A stretch of DNA of 41,611 nucleotides from an uncultured Lachnospiraceae bacterium (GTDB lineage: Bacteria; Bacillota; Clostridia; Lachnospirales; Lachnospiraceae). Below the pieces are notes generated by a model. It did no database searches. It had not been told where the DNA came from and saw only the letters and a list, made by a program, of their open reading frames with translations. The translations under genes were made by a program, and so were the position numbers. Positions 24,750 to 32,213 of this stretch are shown piece by piece (positions within the stretch are counted from its first letter, which is position 1; each line of letters begins with the position of its first letter). The DNA lies in the NCBI GenBank assembly GCA_947630595.1, contig CANRIG010000024.1:1-41611 (forward strand), read 5' to 3'.

Positions 24750-26012
24750 ATGAGACTACGCAGGATTCTGGCACTTGCAATGACGGGCGCTATGGTGCTT
24801 TCGGCAGCGGCGGTTACGGCGAACGCTGAGGAAACGACCGACATCACGCTCTGGACTTACCCGGTGGGCAACTGGGGCGATTCCGCGGCGGTGGACGGTC
24901 TGATCGCAAGCTTCGAGGAAGCGCACCCGGAGATTCACGTTTCGGTGGAATATCTGGACTACACGAACGGCGACGACCAGGTGAATACCGCGATTGAGGG
25001 CGGCGAGGCGCCGGACGTTATTCTCGAGGGCCCGGAGCGCCTGGTGGCGAACTGGGGCGCGAAAGGCGTGATGGTTGACCTTTCCGATCTGTGGACGGAC
25101 GAGGCCAAAGAAGCGATCTACGACTCCGTGGAGGCTGCATGCCAGAACAACGACGGCGTGTTCTATGAGTATCCGCTGTGCATGACGGCGCATACGATGG
25201 CGGTGAACCGCGACCTCTTCGAGGCGGCGGACGCGCTCCAGTATCTGGATGAGGAGACGCACACCTGGACGACCGAGGGCTTCATCAATGCTGTACAGGC
25301 GCTTTATGACTACGGCCAGGAGAACGTGGCTGCGGTATTCTGCGGCGGCCAGGGCGGCGACCAGGGCACCCGCGCTCTGGTGAACAACCTCTACGGCGGC
25401 ACGTTCACGGATGCGGAGCATACCAAGTACACGGCGGACAGCCCGGAGAACATCAAGGCGCTTGAGCTGCTGGCAGGCATGGACGGCATCAATTTCGACG
25501 CTTCCATCGTGGGCGGCGACGAGATCAACCTCTTTGTAAACGGCACGCTGGCGATGGCGTTCTGCTGGAACGTGGCGCAGGAAAAGACCAATGCGGACCT
25601 GGTTGACTTCGATATTCTGCCGATGGCTTTCCCGACGGAGAGCGGCGATCCGCAGCTTTGCGGCGGCATCTGGGGCTTCGGCGTATTTGACAACGGCGAC
25701 GAGGCAAGGATCGAGGCTGCAAAGACGTTCATCGACTTTATGGCAAATGACGAGACGCAGGTTGTGGAGGCAGTGAAGGTATCCAGCTACTGGCCGGTGA
25801 AGGATCTGGGCAATATCTACGAGGGCGACGACCTGATGACGGAGTATGCGGCGTTCGTGCAGTACCTGGGCGATTACTATCAGGTAGTTCCGGGCTGGGC
25901 TGAGGCTCGTACCGCATGGTGGAACATGCTGCAGCAGATCGGTTCCGGCACCGACGTGACCACGGCGGTTGCAGAGTTCTCGGAGACGGCAAACGCAGCT
26001 GCGGCGCAGTAA
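24750..26012 (+). CDS. Extracellular solute-binding protein family 1 (carbohydrate ABC transporter)
   Basis: The 420-residue protein has a signal sequence ending near TANA-EE (about residue 27), again without a lipobox cysteine. The mature part is a family 1 sugar-binding protein: ITLWTYPVGNWGDSAAVDGL, GGEAPDVILEGPERLVANWG and GGIWGFGVFDNGDEARIEAA. With the MalF/MalG-type permeases downstream it forms the extracellular side of a carbohydrate importer. Its place beside nanA suggests sialic acid or 2,7-anhydro-Neu5Ac, as for comparable clusters in gut Firmicutes. The substrate is inferred. AAAGGAGGA lies before the ATG. The partner ATPase is not in the window; a shared MsmK-type ATPase is usual. 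Confidence 0.93.
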   Translation: MRLRRILALAMTGAMVLSAAAVTANAEETTDITLWTYPVGNWGDSAAVDGLIASFEEAHPEIHVSVEYLDYTNGDDQVNTAIEGGEAPDVILEGPERLVANWGAKGVMVDLSDLWTDEAKEAIYDSVEAACQNNDGVFYEYPLCMTAHTMAVNRDLFEAADALQYLDEETHTWTTEGFINAVQALYDYGQENVAAVFCGGQGGDQGTRALVNNLYGGTFTDAEHTKYTADSPENIKALELLAGMDGINFDASIVGGDEINLFVNGTLAMAFCWNVAQEKTNADLVDFDILPMAFPTESGDPQLCGGIWGFGVFDNGDEARIEAAKTFIDFMANDETQVVEAVKVSSYWPVKDLGNIYEGDDLMTEYAAFVQYLGDYYQVVPGWAEARTAWWNMLQQIGSGTDVTTAVAEFSETANAAAAQ

Positions 26013-26068
26013 GCGGCGCCGCAAATCCGCGAACTGAATAGTAATCTGAGAAAGTTTTGAAATCGTGG

Positions 26069-26104
26069 GCCTTTCCTGCGTTCCTGCGCGGGAAAGGCTT
26101 TTAT
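26069..26104 (+). terminator. Attenuator-type terminator between binding protein and permeases
   Basis: GCCTTTCC (26069-26076) and GGAAAGGC (26091-26098) form an 8-bp stem with a 14-base loop, followed by TTTTAT. Such a hairpin commonly lets the binding protein be made in excess over the permeases. Confidence 0.7.
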
Positions 26105-26122
26105 AAAAAGGGGGAATGACCC

Positions 26123-27049
26123 TTGGGAAAAAGAAGTGCTAGTGCCACGCGCAGGAGCTCCGGCTACAGCATGAGCAGGGCTCTGGTGCGCAGGGAGACG
26201 GTGTCCGGATATCTTTTTATGCTTCCGTGCCTGATCTTCTTTCTGGGTTTCGTGATTTATCCGATGGTTCAGTGTATCGTGACGAGCTTTTTCGACTCCA
26301 CGATGAACCGCGACGACATTTTTATCGGTCTTGGAAACTATGCGGAGCTGTTTCAGGACAAAATATTTCTGGGCGCCCTGCGCAACACCGTCATCATCGT
26401 GATTGTGTCGGTGCCGGTTGTCTGCATCTTTTCCCTGTGGGTGAGCTCGGTGCTCTACGACCTGAGCGGCCCGCTGTGTTCGCTGTTCCGGTGCGTTTTC
26501 TATCTGCCGGTGGTGACCGGTTCGGTGGCCGTCACCGTCGTGTGGAAGTGGATGTTCAACAACTACTACGGGATTTTCAATTACCTCGGGAAAAACGCCG
26601 GACTGATCGATAAAAATATCAACTGGCTGGGCGACGAGCGGTTTGCGCTCGGCTGTATTATCCTGATTCTTCTGACGACCTCGGTCGGTCAGCCGATCGT
26701 TCTCTACGTCTCTGCGCTTGGCAACGTCGATCAGGCGCTGGTGGAGGCGGCGGAGGTCGACGGCGCCACCAGACTGCAGGTATTCTGGAAGATCAAATGG
26801 CCGCAGATCAAGCCGACTACGCTGTATATTCTTGTGATCACGACCATCAACAGCTTCCAGTGCTTCGCGCTGATTCAGCTGCTGACGAGCGGCGGCCCGA
26901 ATCACAGCACCGATACGATCATGTATTACATCTATTACAATGCGTTCAAGCTGTACCGCTACGGTTACGGAAACGCCATGGGCGTCGTGCTGGCGATCAT
27001 CATCGCGGTTCTCTCGGCGATTCAGTTTAAAGCGTCCAAATCAGACTAG
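26123..27049 (+). CDS. Carbohydrate ABC transporter permease (MalF-like)
   Basis: The 308-residue protein has about six membrane helices. The inner-membrane EAA loop is EAAEVDGATRLQVFWKIKWP, which docks with the ATPase. GYLFMLPCLIFFLGFVIYPM is the typical first helix. A TTG start at 26123 is preferred because AGGGGG lies 7-8 bases upstream; the next ATG is 16 codons later. It is followed by the partner permease after 15 bases. Confidence 0.94.
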   Translation: MGKRSASATRRSSGYSMSRALVRRETVSGYLFMLPCLIFFLGFVIYPMVQCIVTSFFDSTMNRDDIFIGLGNYAELFQDKIFLGALRNTVIIVIVSVPVVCIFSLWVSSVLYDLSGPLCSLFRCVFYLPVVTGSVAVTVVWKWMFNNYYGIFNYLGKNAGLIDKNINWLGDERFALGCIILILLTTSVGQPIVLYVSALGNVDQALVEAAEVDGATRLQVFWKIKWPQIKPTTLYILVITTINSFQCFALIQLLTSGGPNHSTDTIMYYIYYNAFKLYRYGYGNAMGVVLAIIIAVLSAIQFKASKSD

Positions 27050-27064
27050 AAAAGGAGGGCTTGT

Positions 27065-27964
27065 ATGATGAAGATCAATCGTCACAGCTGTTATAAAGTC
27101 ATAGCCATCCTGATTATTGTCATTATGGCGATCGCGTTCGCTTTCCCGCTTTACTGGATTATCACTGGTTCTTTCAAGACGGCCAAGGCGATCAACGCCA
27201 CCACGCCGCAGTGGTGGCCGTCCGAATGGGTGCTGGACAATTATCAGAAGCTGTTCAGCCGCCAGAGCGCGCCGCTGTGGGAGCTGAAGATTCCGCTGAT
27301 CAAGGCCGCATTCCGCGGGCCGAAGGTGCCGGCGGCCCTGCGCTGGCTGGTCAATACCGTTTTTATGGCGGTGGCCTCGATGCTGCTGACGTGCGCCACC
27401 TCGGCGATGGCCGGGTATGCGCTCGCGAAAAAGCGCTTTATCGGGCGCACGGTGGTATTTTCCCTGATCGTCTGCGCGATGGCGCTGCCGAAGCAGGTTA
27501 TTTTGATTCCCCTGATCCGTGAGATGTCGTCTCTGCACATGTACAATACGATCTGGGCGGTGATCCTGCCGATCGTCGGCTGGCCGTTCGGCGTGTTTCT
27601 GATCAAGCAGTTCTCGGAGGGTATTCCGGGCGAGATGCTGGAGGCGGCGCGCATCGACGGGGCCAGCGAGTGGAAGACCTTTTCCACGATTGCGCTGCCC
27701 ATGCTGAAGCCGGGCATCGGCGCGCTGGCGATTTTCACATTCATCAATTCCTGGAATGACTATTTTATGCAGTTGATTATGCTGAGCAGCACGGAGAACC
27801 TTACGATTTCGCTCGGCATCGCGAAGCTGCAGGCGGAGAACTCGATCGACTTCGGCCTGATCATGGCCGGCGCAGCGGTGGCCGCCGTGCCGATCATCAT
27901 CGTGTTTATCATTTTCCAGAAATACTTTACCAAGGGAATCACCATGGGCGCGGTCAAGGGTTGA
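27065..27964 (+). CDS. Carbohydrate ABC transporter permease (MalG-like)
   Basis: The 299-residue protein has about six membrane helices. FPLYWIITGSFKT at the N-terminus and the EAA loop EAARIDGASEWKTFSTIALP are typical of MalG-type permeases. The C-terminal QKYFTKGITMGAVKG is the usual ending. AGGAGG precedes the ATG; a second ATG follows immediately. It completes the importer formed with the family 1 binding protein and the MalF-like subunit. Confidence 0.94.
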   Translation: MMKINRHSCYKVIAILIIVIMAIAFAFPLYWIITGSFKTAKAINATTPQWWPSEWVLDNYQKLFSRQSAPLWELKIPLIKAAFRGPKVPAALRWLVNTVFMAVASMLLTCATSAMAGYALAKKRFIGRTVVFSLIVCAMALPKQVILIPLIREMSSLHMYNTIWAVILPIVGWPFGVFLIKQFSEGIPGEMLEAARIDGASEWKTFSTIALPMLKPGIGALAIFTFINSWNDYFMQLIMLSSTENLTISLGIAKLQAENSIDFGLIMAGAAVAAVPIIIVFIIFQKYFTKGITMGAVKG

Positions 27965-28025
27965 CATGCTGGATACGGATAAGCGGCAAAAAATGAGACG
28001 TAAAACAAGGCATAAAAAATAAAAC

Positions 28026-28096
28026 ATAAAAAGAAATACAAAAAGAGACATCAAAAGAAATAAGAAAGAAACAGAAAAAGAAACACCAAAAGAAAC
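28026..28096 (+). repeat. Six degenerate 12-bp purine-rich tandem repeats
   Basis: Units such as ATAAAAAGAAAT, ACAAAAAGAGAC, ATCAAAAGAAAT, AGAAAAAGAAAC and ACCAAAAGAAAC follow one another, one being 11 bases. The plus strand is almost pure purine. It lies in the 350-base gap between malG-like and the flavoprotein gene. It is probably replication-slippage DNA without coding role. Confidence 0.7.
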
Positions 28097-28115
28097 AGGA
28101 AAGTCTGGGGAAAAC

Positions 28116-28164
28116 ACAGGAGCTGCCGCGGATGAAAACCGCAGGGGACGGCTCCTGTTTTTTT
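28116..28164 (+). terminator. Rho-independent terminator closing the carbohydrate operon
   Basis: ACAGGAGC (28116-28123) and GCTCCTGT (28151-28158) pair, with an inner stem-forming GC-rich core (CCGCGG, CCGC), followed by seven T residues. It marks the right end of the carbohydrate island. The rest of the gap up to 28315 shows only a possible TATAAT-like box (about 28213) with no clear -35. Confidence 0.85.
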
Positions 28165-28314
28165 CACGGTACAGAGCGGCAATAATCGTGGACAGGCCCG
28201 GCAAATTTGATTATAATAGGCAGTAAACAGAGGAAAGCCCGGGCGGCCGGAAAGAAATCCGCCGTCTATTCCTGCATGGGAGGGTTTTCCATACAAAAAC
28301 AGGAGGCGGTTTTG

Positions 28315-28932
28315 ATGAAGGTATTGATGGTCAATGGAAGCCCGCGCAAAAACGGCAACACGTCGATTGCTCTGGCGGAGATGGAAAAGGCGTTCGCGCA
28401 GCAGGGGATTGAGACGGAAATCATGCAGATCGGCGGGCAGGACATCCGCGGCTGCATCGCCTGCGGGGGATGCGCCCAAAAAGGCAAATGCGTGTTTGAC
28501 GATGCGGTGAACGAGGCCGCGGTGAAATTTGAGCAGGCGGACGGGCTGGTGCTGGCGAGTCCCGTGTACTACGGTTCGGCCAATGCGACGCTGGTGGCGT
28601 TTGCGGACCGTCTCTTTTACAGCACCGGATTTGACAAGACCATGAAGGTGGGCGCCAGCGTCGTCGTGGCGCGGCGCGGCGGCCTCTCGGCTACCTTCGA
28701 TGAATTGAATAAATATTTCACGATCTCCGGCATGCCGGTGGCTTCCAGCCAGTACTGGAACAGCGTGCACGGACGGCTGGCCGGGGAAGCGGCGCAGGAC
28801 GGCGAGGGCCTGCAGACGATGCGGACGCTGGCGGCAAACATGGCGTTTCTGATGAAGAGCATTGCCCTTGGCCGGGAGAAGTTCGGACTTCCAGAGCAGG
28901 AGGAGCGCGTGAGCACGCATTTTATCCGTTGA
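28315..28932 (+). CDS. Iron-sulfur flavoprotein-like NAD(P)H-dependent reductase
   Basis: The 205-residue protein starts VLMVNGSPRKNGNTSIAL, the FMN phosphate loop of the flavodoxin-like reductases. It also has C47-x2-C50-x2-C53-x5-C59 (RGCIACGGCAQKGKC). That compact cysteine pattern is known from iron-sulfur flavoproteins (Isf), where it binds a 4Fe-4S cluster. The ASPVYYGSANATL segment is the second FMN loop. It lies 43 bases before cbiL and is likely co-transcribed, so it may supply electrons for cobalt reduction; this is inferred from position. AGGAGG precedes the ATG at 28315; an in-frame upstream extension lacks support. Confidence 0.85.
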   Translation: MKVLMVNGSPRKNGNTSIALAEMEKAFAQQGIETEIMQIGGQDIRGCIACGGCAQKGKCVFDDAVNEAAVKFEQADGLVLASPVYYGSANATLVAFADRLFYSTGFDKTMKVGASVVVARRGGLSATFDELNKYFTISGMPVASSQYWNSVHGRLAGEAAQDGEGLQTMRTLAANMAFLMKSIALGREKFGLPEQEERVSTHFIR

Positions 28933-28975
28933 GCAAAAAACGCAGCAGAACAGGAAGACACAGGAGGAATTGCGA

Positions 28976-29665
28976 ATGGCAGGAATTTTATACGGAGTCG
29001 GCGTGGGGCCGGGCGATCCTGAATATATGACGCTGAAAGCGGTGCGCCTGATTCGGGAGAACGAGGTGATCGCCGTGCCGGGGCCGGTGGCCGAGGAGAC
29101 GGTCGCCTACCGGATTGCGGTGCAGGCGGTGCCGGAGCTGGCCCAAAAAACGCTGGTGCCGCTGGAGATGCCGATGACGCACGACCGGGAAGAGATGGAG
29201 CGCCGGCATGAGCACGCGGCGGATGTGCTGGAGGATATTCTCCGGCAGGGACAAAATGTGATATTCCTGACGCTCGGCGATCCGACGGTATATTCGACCT
29301 GCCTGTATGTGCAGAAAAGGCTGCAGGCGCGCGGCTATGAGACGGAGCTGGTCAGCGGCGTTCCGTCGTTCTGCGCGGCGGCGGCGCGGGCGAACGTCTC
29401 GCTGGCGGAGTGGAACGAGCAGCTTCACATCCTGCCGGCGGCGCACCGCCTGAAGGACGATCTGGAGCTTCCGGGCAATTATGTGCTCATGAAATCCGGA
29501 AAGAACATGAAGCAGGTCAAGGAGACGCTGCGGGCGAGCGGCCGCCGGGTCGTGATGGTGGAAAACTGCGGCATGGAATCGGAGCATGTGTACCGCGGCG
29601 CGGATGAGATTCCGGACAGCGCGGGCTACTACTCGCTGATTATCGCGAAGGAGGCGGAGGCATGA
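28976..29665 (+). CDS. cbiL: Cobalt-precorrin-2 C20-methyltransferase
   Basis: The 229-residue SAM-dependent methyltransferase has the N-terminal YGVGVGPGDPEYMTLKAVR, the central FLTLGDPTVYSTCLYV and LVSGVPSFCAAAAR blocks that mark CbiL/CobI, and MVENCGMESEHVY near the end. It adds the C20 methyl at the start of the corrin pathway. The ATG at 28976 is 8 bases after AGGAGG; a TTG two codons earlier is less likely. The stop overlaps the cbiF start (ATGA). Confidence 0.95.
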   Translation: MAGILYGVGVGPGDPEYMTLKAVRLIRENEVIAVPGPVAEETVAYRIAVQAVPELAQKTLVPLEMPMTHDREEMERRHEHAADVLEDILRQGQNVIFLTLGDPTVYSTCLYVQKRLQARGYETELVSGVPSFCAAAARANVSLAEWNEQLHILPAAHRLKDDLELPGNYVLMKSGKNMKQVKETLRASGRRVVMVENCGMESEHVYRGADEIPDSAGYYSLIIAKEAEA

Positions 29666-30438
29666 TTCATTTTGTGGGCGCCGGGAGCGGGGCCGCGGAT
29701 CTGATCACCTTGCGCGGCAGCAGGCTGCTGGCGGAAGCGGACGTCATTATTTATGCGGGTTCCCTGGTGAACCCGGAGCTTTTGGAAGTGAAAAAAGAAT
29801 CCTGCACCGTCTACGACAGCGCCCGGATGACGCTGGAGGAAGTGCTGGCAGTGATGGAGGATGCGGAGCAGAAAGGCCTGACGACGGTTCGCCTGCACAC
29901 GGGCGACCCCTGCCTCTACGGGGCGATCCGGGAGCAGATGGATTTGCTGGATCAGGCCGGGATTTCCTATGATTATTGCCCCGGCGTGAGCGCATTCTGC
30001 GGGGCCGCGTCCGCGCTCAATCTGGAATACACGCTGCCGGGCATTTCGCAGACGGTGATTATCACGCGCATGGCCGGGCGCACCCCGGTGCCGGAGCGCG
30101 AGGAAATCGCCTCGCTGGCAGCCCACGGCGCGACGATGGTGATTTTTCTGAGCACCGGCATGCTGGAAAAGCTGAGCGAGCGGCTGATTGCGGGCGGTTA
30201 TCGGGAGGATACGCCGGCAGCGATTGTTTATAAGGCCACCTGGCCGGATGAACGCAGCTATCTGTGCACGGTCGGTTCTCTGGCGCAGTGTGCGCGGGAA
30301 AACCATGTGACAAAGACCGCGCTGATTCTGGTCGGAGAGACGGTGGCGCAGACCGGCTACCGCCGTTCCGAGCTCTATCACCCGGCGTTTTCCACGGAAT
30401 TCCGGCAGGCGACGCAGGCGCGCAGGGAAGATATGTGA
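29662..30438 (+). CDS. cbiF: Cobalt-precorrin-4 C11-methyltransferase
   Basis: The 258-residue tetrapyrrole methyltransferase begins MIHFVGAGSGAADLITLRG. RLHTGDPCLYGAIREQMDLL, CPGVSAFCGAASALNLEYTL and VIITRMAGRTPVPEREEI are CbiF/CobM signatures. Length is typical. It overlaps cbiL by 4 bases, so translation is coupled. cbiG follows after 16 bases. Confidence 0.96.
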   Translation: MIHFVGAGSGAADLITLRGSRLLAEADVIIYAGSLVNPELLEVKKESCTVYDSARMTLEEVLAVMEDAEQKGLTTVRLHTGDPCLYGAIREQMDLLDQAGISYDYCPGVSAFCGAASALNLEYTLPGISQTVIITRMAGRTPVPEREEIASLAAHGATMVIFLSTGMLEKLSERLIAGGYREDTPAAIVYKATWPDERSYLCTVGSLAQCARENHVTKTALILVGETVAQTGYRRSELYHPAFSTEFRQATQARREDM

Positions 30439-30454
30439 GACAGGGAGTTACCTT

Positions 30455-31492
30455 ATGGAACAGGGAAAGCGAATGGGAATCGCGGCTTTTACTGGGCGGG
30501 GCAACCGGCTGGCGGATGCGCTGGCGCTGGCGTTCGCCGGAGAGTATGAATGCCTGCGCTACAGGAAGGGGCTGCATGACTGGTGCCGCACATGCTTTGA
30601 GCAGGCGGACGCCGTCGTTTTTATCGGCGCCTGCGGAATTGCCGTGCGCACGATTGCTCCTTTCCTGAAAAGCAAGACGACGGACCCGGCGGTGCTGGTA
30701 CTGGATGAAGCAGGACAATATGTGATCTCTTTGCTCTCAGGGCATCTCGGCGGAGCCAATGAGCTGGCGCTTGCGGTTGCCCGGAAGATCGGGGCGACGC
30801 CGGTGATTACGACGGCCTCGGATGTCAACGGCACGATCGCGGTGGATGTGTTTGCCAAAAAGAATCATCTGCAGATCGGTTCGATGCTGCAGGCGAAGCG
30901 GATCGCGGCGGCGCTGCTGCGGCGGGAGCGCGTGGGATTTTTCTGCAGCGGAGCGGTCGAGGGCGCGATTCCGCCGGAGCTGACGCAGGGAAAGGCGCAG
31001 CATCTGATCTGGGTTTCAGAGAGAGCGCCGGACGCCAGCCGGACTGCGCGTTTGCTGGAGCACCCGGACGGGACGGTGCTGCACCTGATTCCGCGCTGCG
31101 TCGTGCTCGGCGTCGGATGCCGGAAAGGGAAATCCGCCCCGGAAATCCGGGAGGTCGCGGACGAACTTTTGCGGAAATCGCAGGTCTCCCAGCAGGCCCT
31201 GTGCAGGGCAGCTTCCATTGATTTGAAAAAAGACGAGGCGGGACTTTTGGAGTGCTGCCGTGCTTATGGTGTGGAACTGAATACTTATACAGCGGAAGAA
31301 CTTCTGCAGGCGGCCGGCACGTTTGCCGGTTCGGAATTTGTGCGGCAGACCACGGGCGTCGACAATGTGTGTGAGCGCGCGGCTTTGCTGGCGGCCGGGC
31401 CGGGCGGGCGGCTGATTGCGGGAAAATATGCGAAAAACGGTGTGACTGCGGCGCTTGCGGTGCAGGATTGGAGGGTACGTTTTGAAGAATAA
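30455..31492 (+). CDS. cbiG: Cobalt-precorrin-5A hydrolase
   Basis: The 345-residue protein opens the delta-lactone of cobalt-precorrin-5A and releases acetaldehyde. VFIGACGIAVRTIAPFLKSK and ISLLSGHLGGANELA are hallmark CbiG sequences. CVVLGVGCRKGKS starts the C-terminal domain, which ends with NVCERAALLAAGPGGRLIAG. Length is typical. GGGAG precedes the ATG. Its end overlaps the cbiH start by 11 bases. Confidence 0.95.
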   Translation: MEQGKRMGIAAFTGRGNRLADALALAFAGEYECLRYRKGLHDWCRTCFEQADAVVFIGACGIAVRTIAPFLKSKTTDPAVLVLDEAGQYVISLLSGHLGGANELALAVARKIGATPVITTASDVNGTIAVDVFAKKNHLQIGSMLQAKRIAAALLRRERVGFFCSGAVEGAIPPELTQGKAQHLIWVSERAPDASRTARLLEHPDGTVLHLIPRCVVLGVGCRKGKSAPEIREVADELLRKSQVSQQALCRAASIDLKKDEAGLLECCRAYGVELNTYTAEELLQAAGTFAGSEFVRQTTGVDNVCERAALLAAGPGGRLIAGKYAKNGVTAALAVQDWRVRFEE

Positions 31493-32213
31493 ACTGTATG
31501 TGATCGGAATGGGGCCGGGCGGGCCGGAGCTGATGAGCCGGAAGGCCGACCGGCTGCTGGGCGGGTGCGACACGATCATCGGCTATACGGTCTATGTCGA
31601 CCTGCTGCGGGAACGGTACCCGGGGAAAGAATTTCTGACGACGCCGATGACGCAGGAAGCGAAGCGCTGCGAGATGGCGTTTGCGGAGGCACAGAAGGGC
31701 AAATGCGTGGCCATGGTCTGCAGCGGAGACGCGGGCGTGTACGGCATGAGCGGACTGATGCTGGAGATCGGCGCTGCCTTTCCGGAGATTGAGGTGGAGG
31801 TGGTGCCGGGCATCACGGCGGCTCTGAGCGGAGGCGCGGTGCTGGGCGCACCGCTGACCCATGACTTTGCCGTGATCAGTCTGAGCGACCGGTTGACCCC
31901 CTGGGAGAAAATCGAAAAGCGGCTGCGGGCCGCGGCGGAAGCGGATTTTTCGATCTGCATCTACAACCCGGCCAGCAAAGGACGGCCGGATTATCTGAAG
32001 CGCGCCTGCGGGATTCTGCTGGAGACGTTGCCGCCGGAGCGGGTCTGCGGCACGGTGGAAAACATCGGGCGCGAGGGCGAATCGTCCAGGCTGTACACGC
32101 TCGCGGAGCTTAAGGACGCGCAGGTTAATATGTTTACGACCGTGTTTATCGGCAATTCCATGACGCGGGAGATCGGCGGCCGGATGGTGACGCCGAGAGG
32201 TTATCGGATATGA
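31482..32213 (+). CDS. cbiH: Cobalt-precorrin-3 C17-methyltransferase
   Basis: The 243-residue protein begins KLYVIGMGPGGPELMSRKAD. VCSGDAGVYGMSGLMLEIG, VVPGITAALSGGAVLGAPL and AVISLSDRLTPWEKIEKRL are diagnostic for CbiH/CobJ. It methylates C17 and drives ring contraction. A TTG start at 31482 is preferred because GGAGGG sits 6 bases upstream, inside the cbiG end. Another in-frame TTG at 31455 would add nine unlikely residues. The stop overlaps the next gene by 4 bases. Confidence 0.94.
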   Translation: MKNKLYVIGMGPGGPELMSRKADRLLGGCDTIIGYTVYVDLLRERYPGKEFLTTPMTQEAKRCEMAFAEAQKGKCVAMVCSGDAGVYGMSGLMLEIGAAFPEIEVEVVPGITAALSGGAVLGAPLTHDFAVISLSDRLTPWEKIEKRLRAAAEADFSICIYNPASKGRPDYLKRACGILLETLPPERVCGTVENIGREGESSRLYTLAELKDAQVNMFTTVFIGNSMTREIGGRMVTPRGYRI

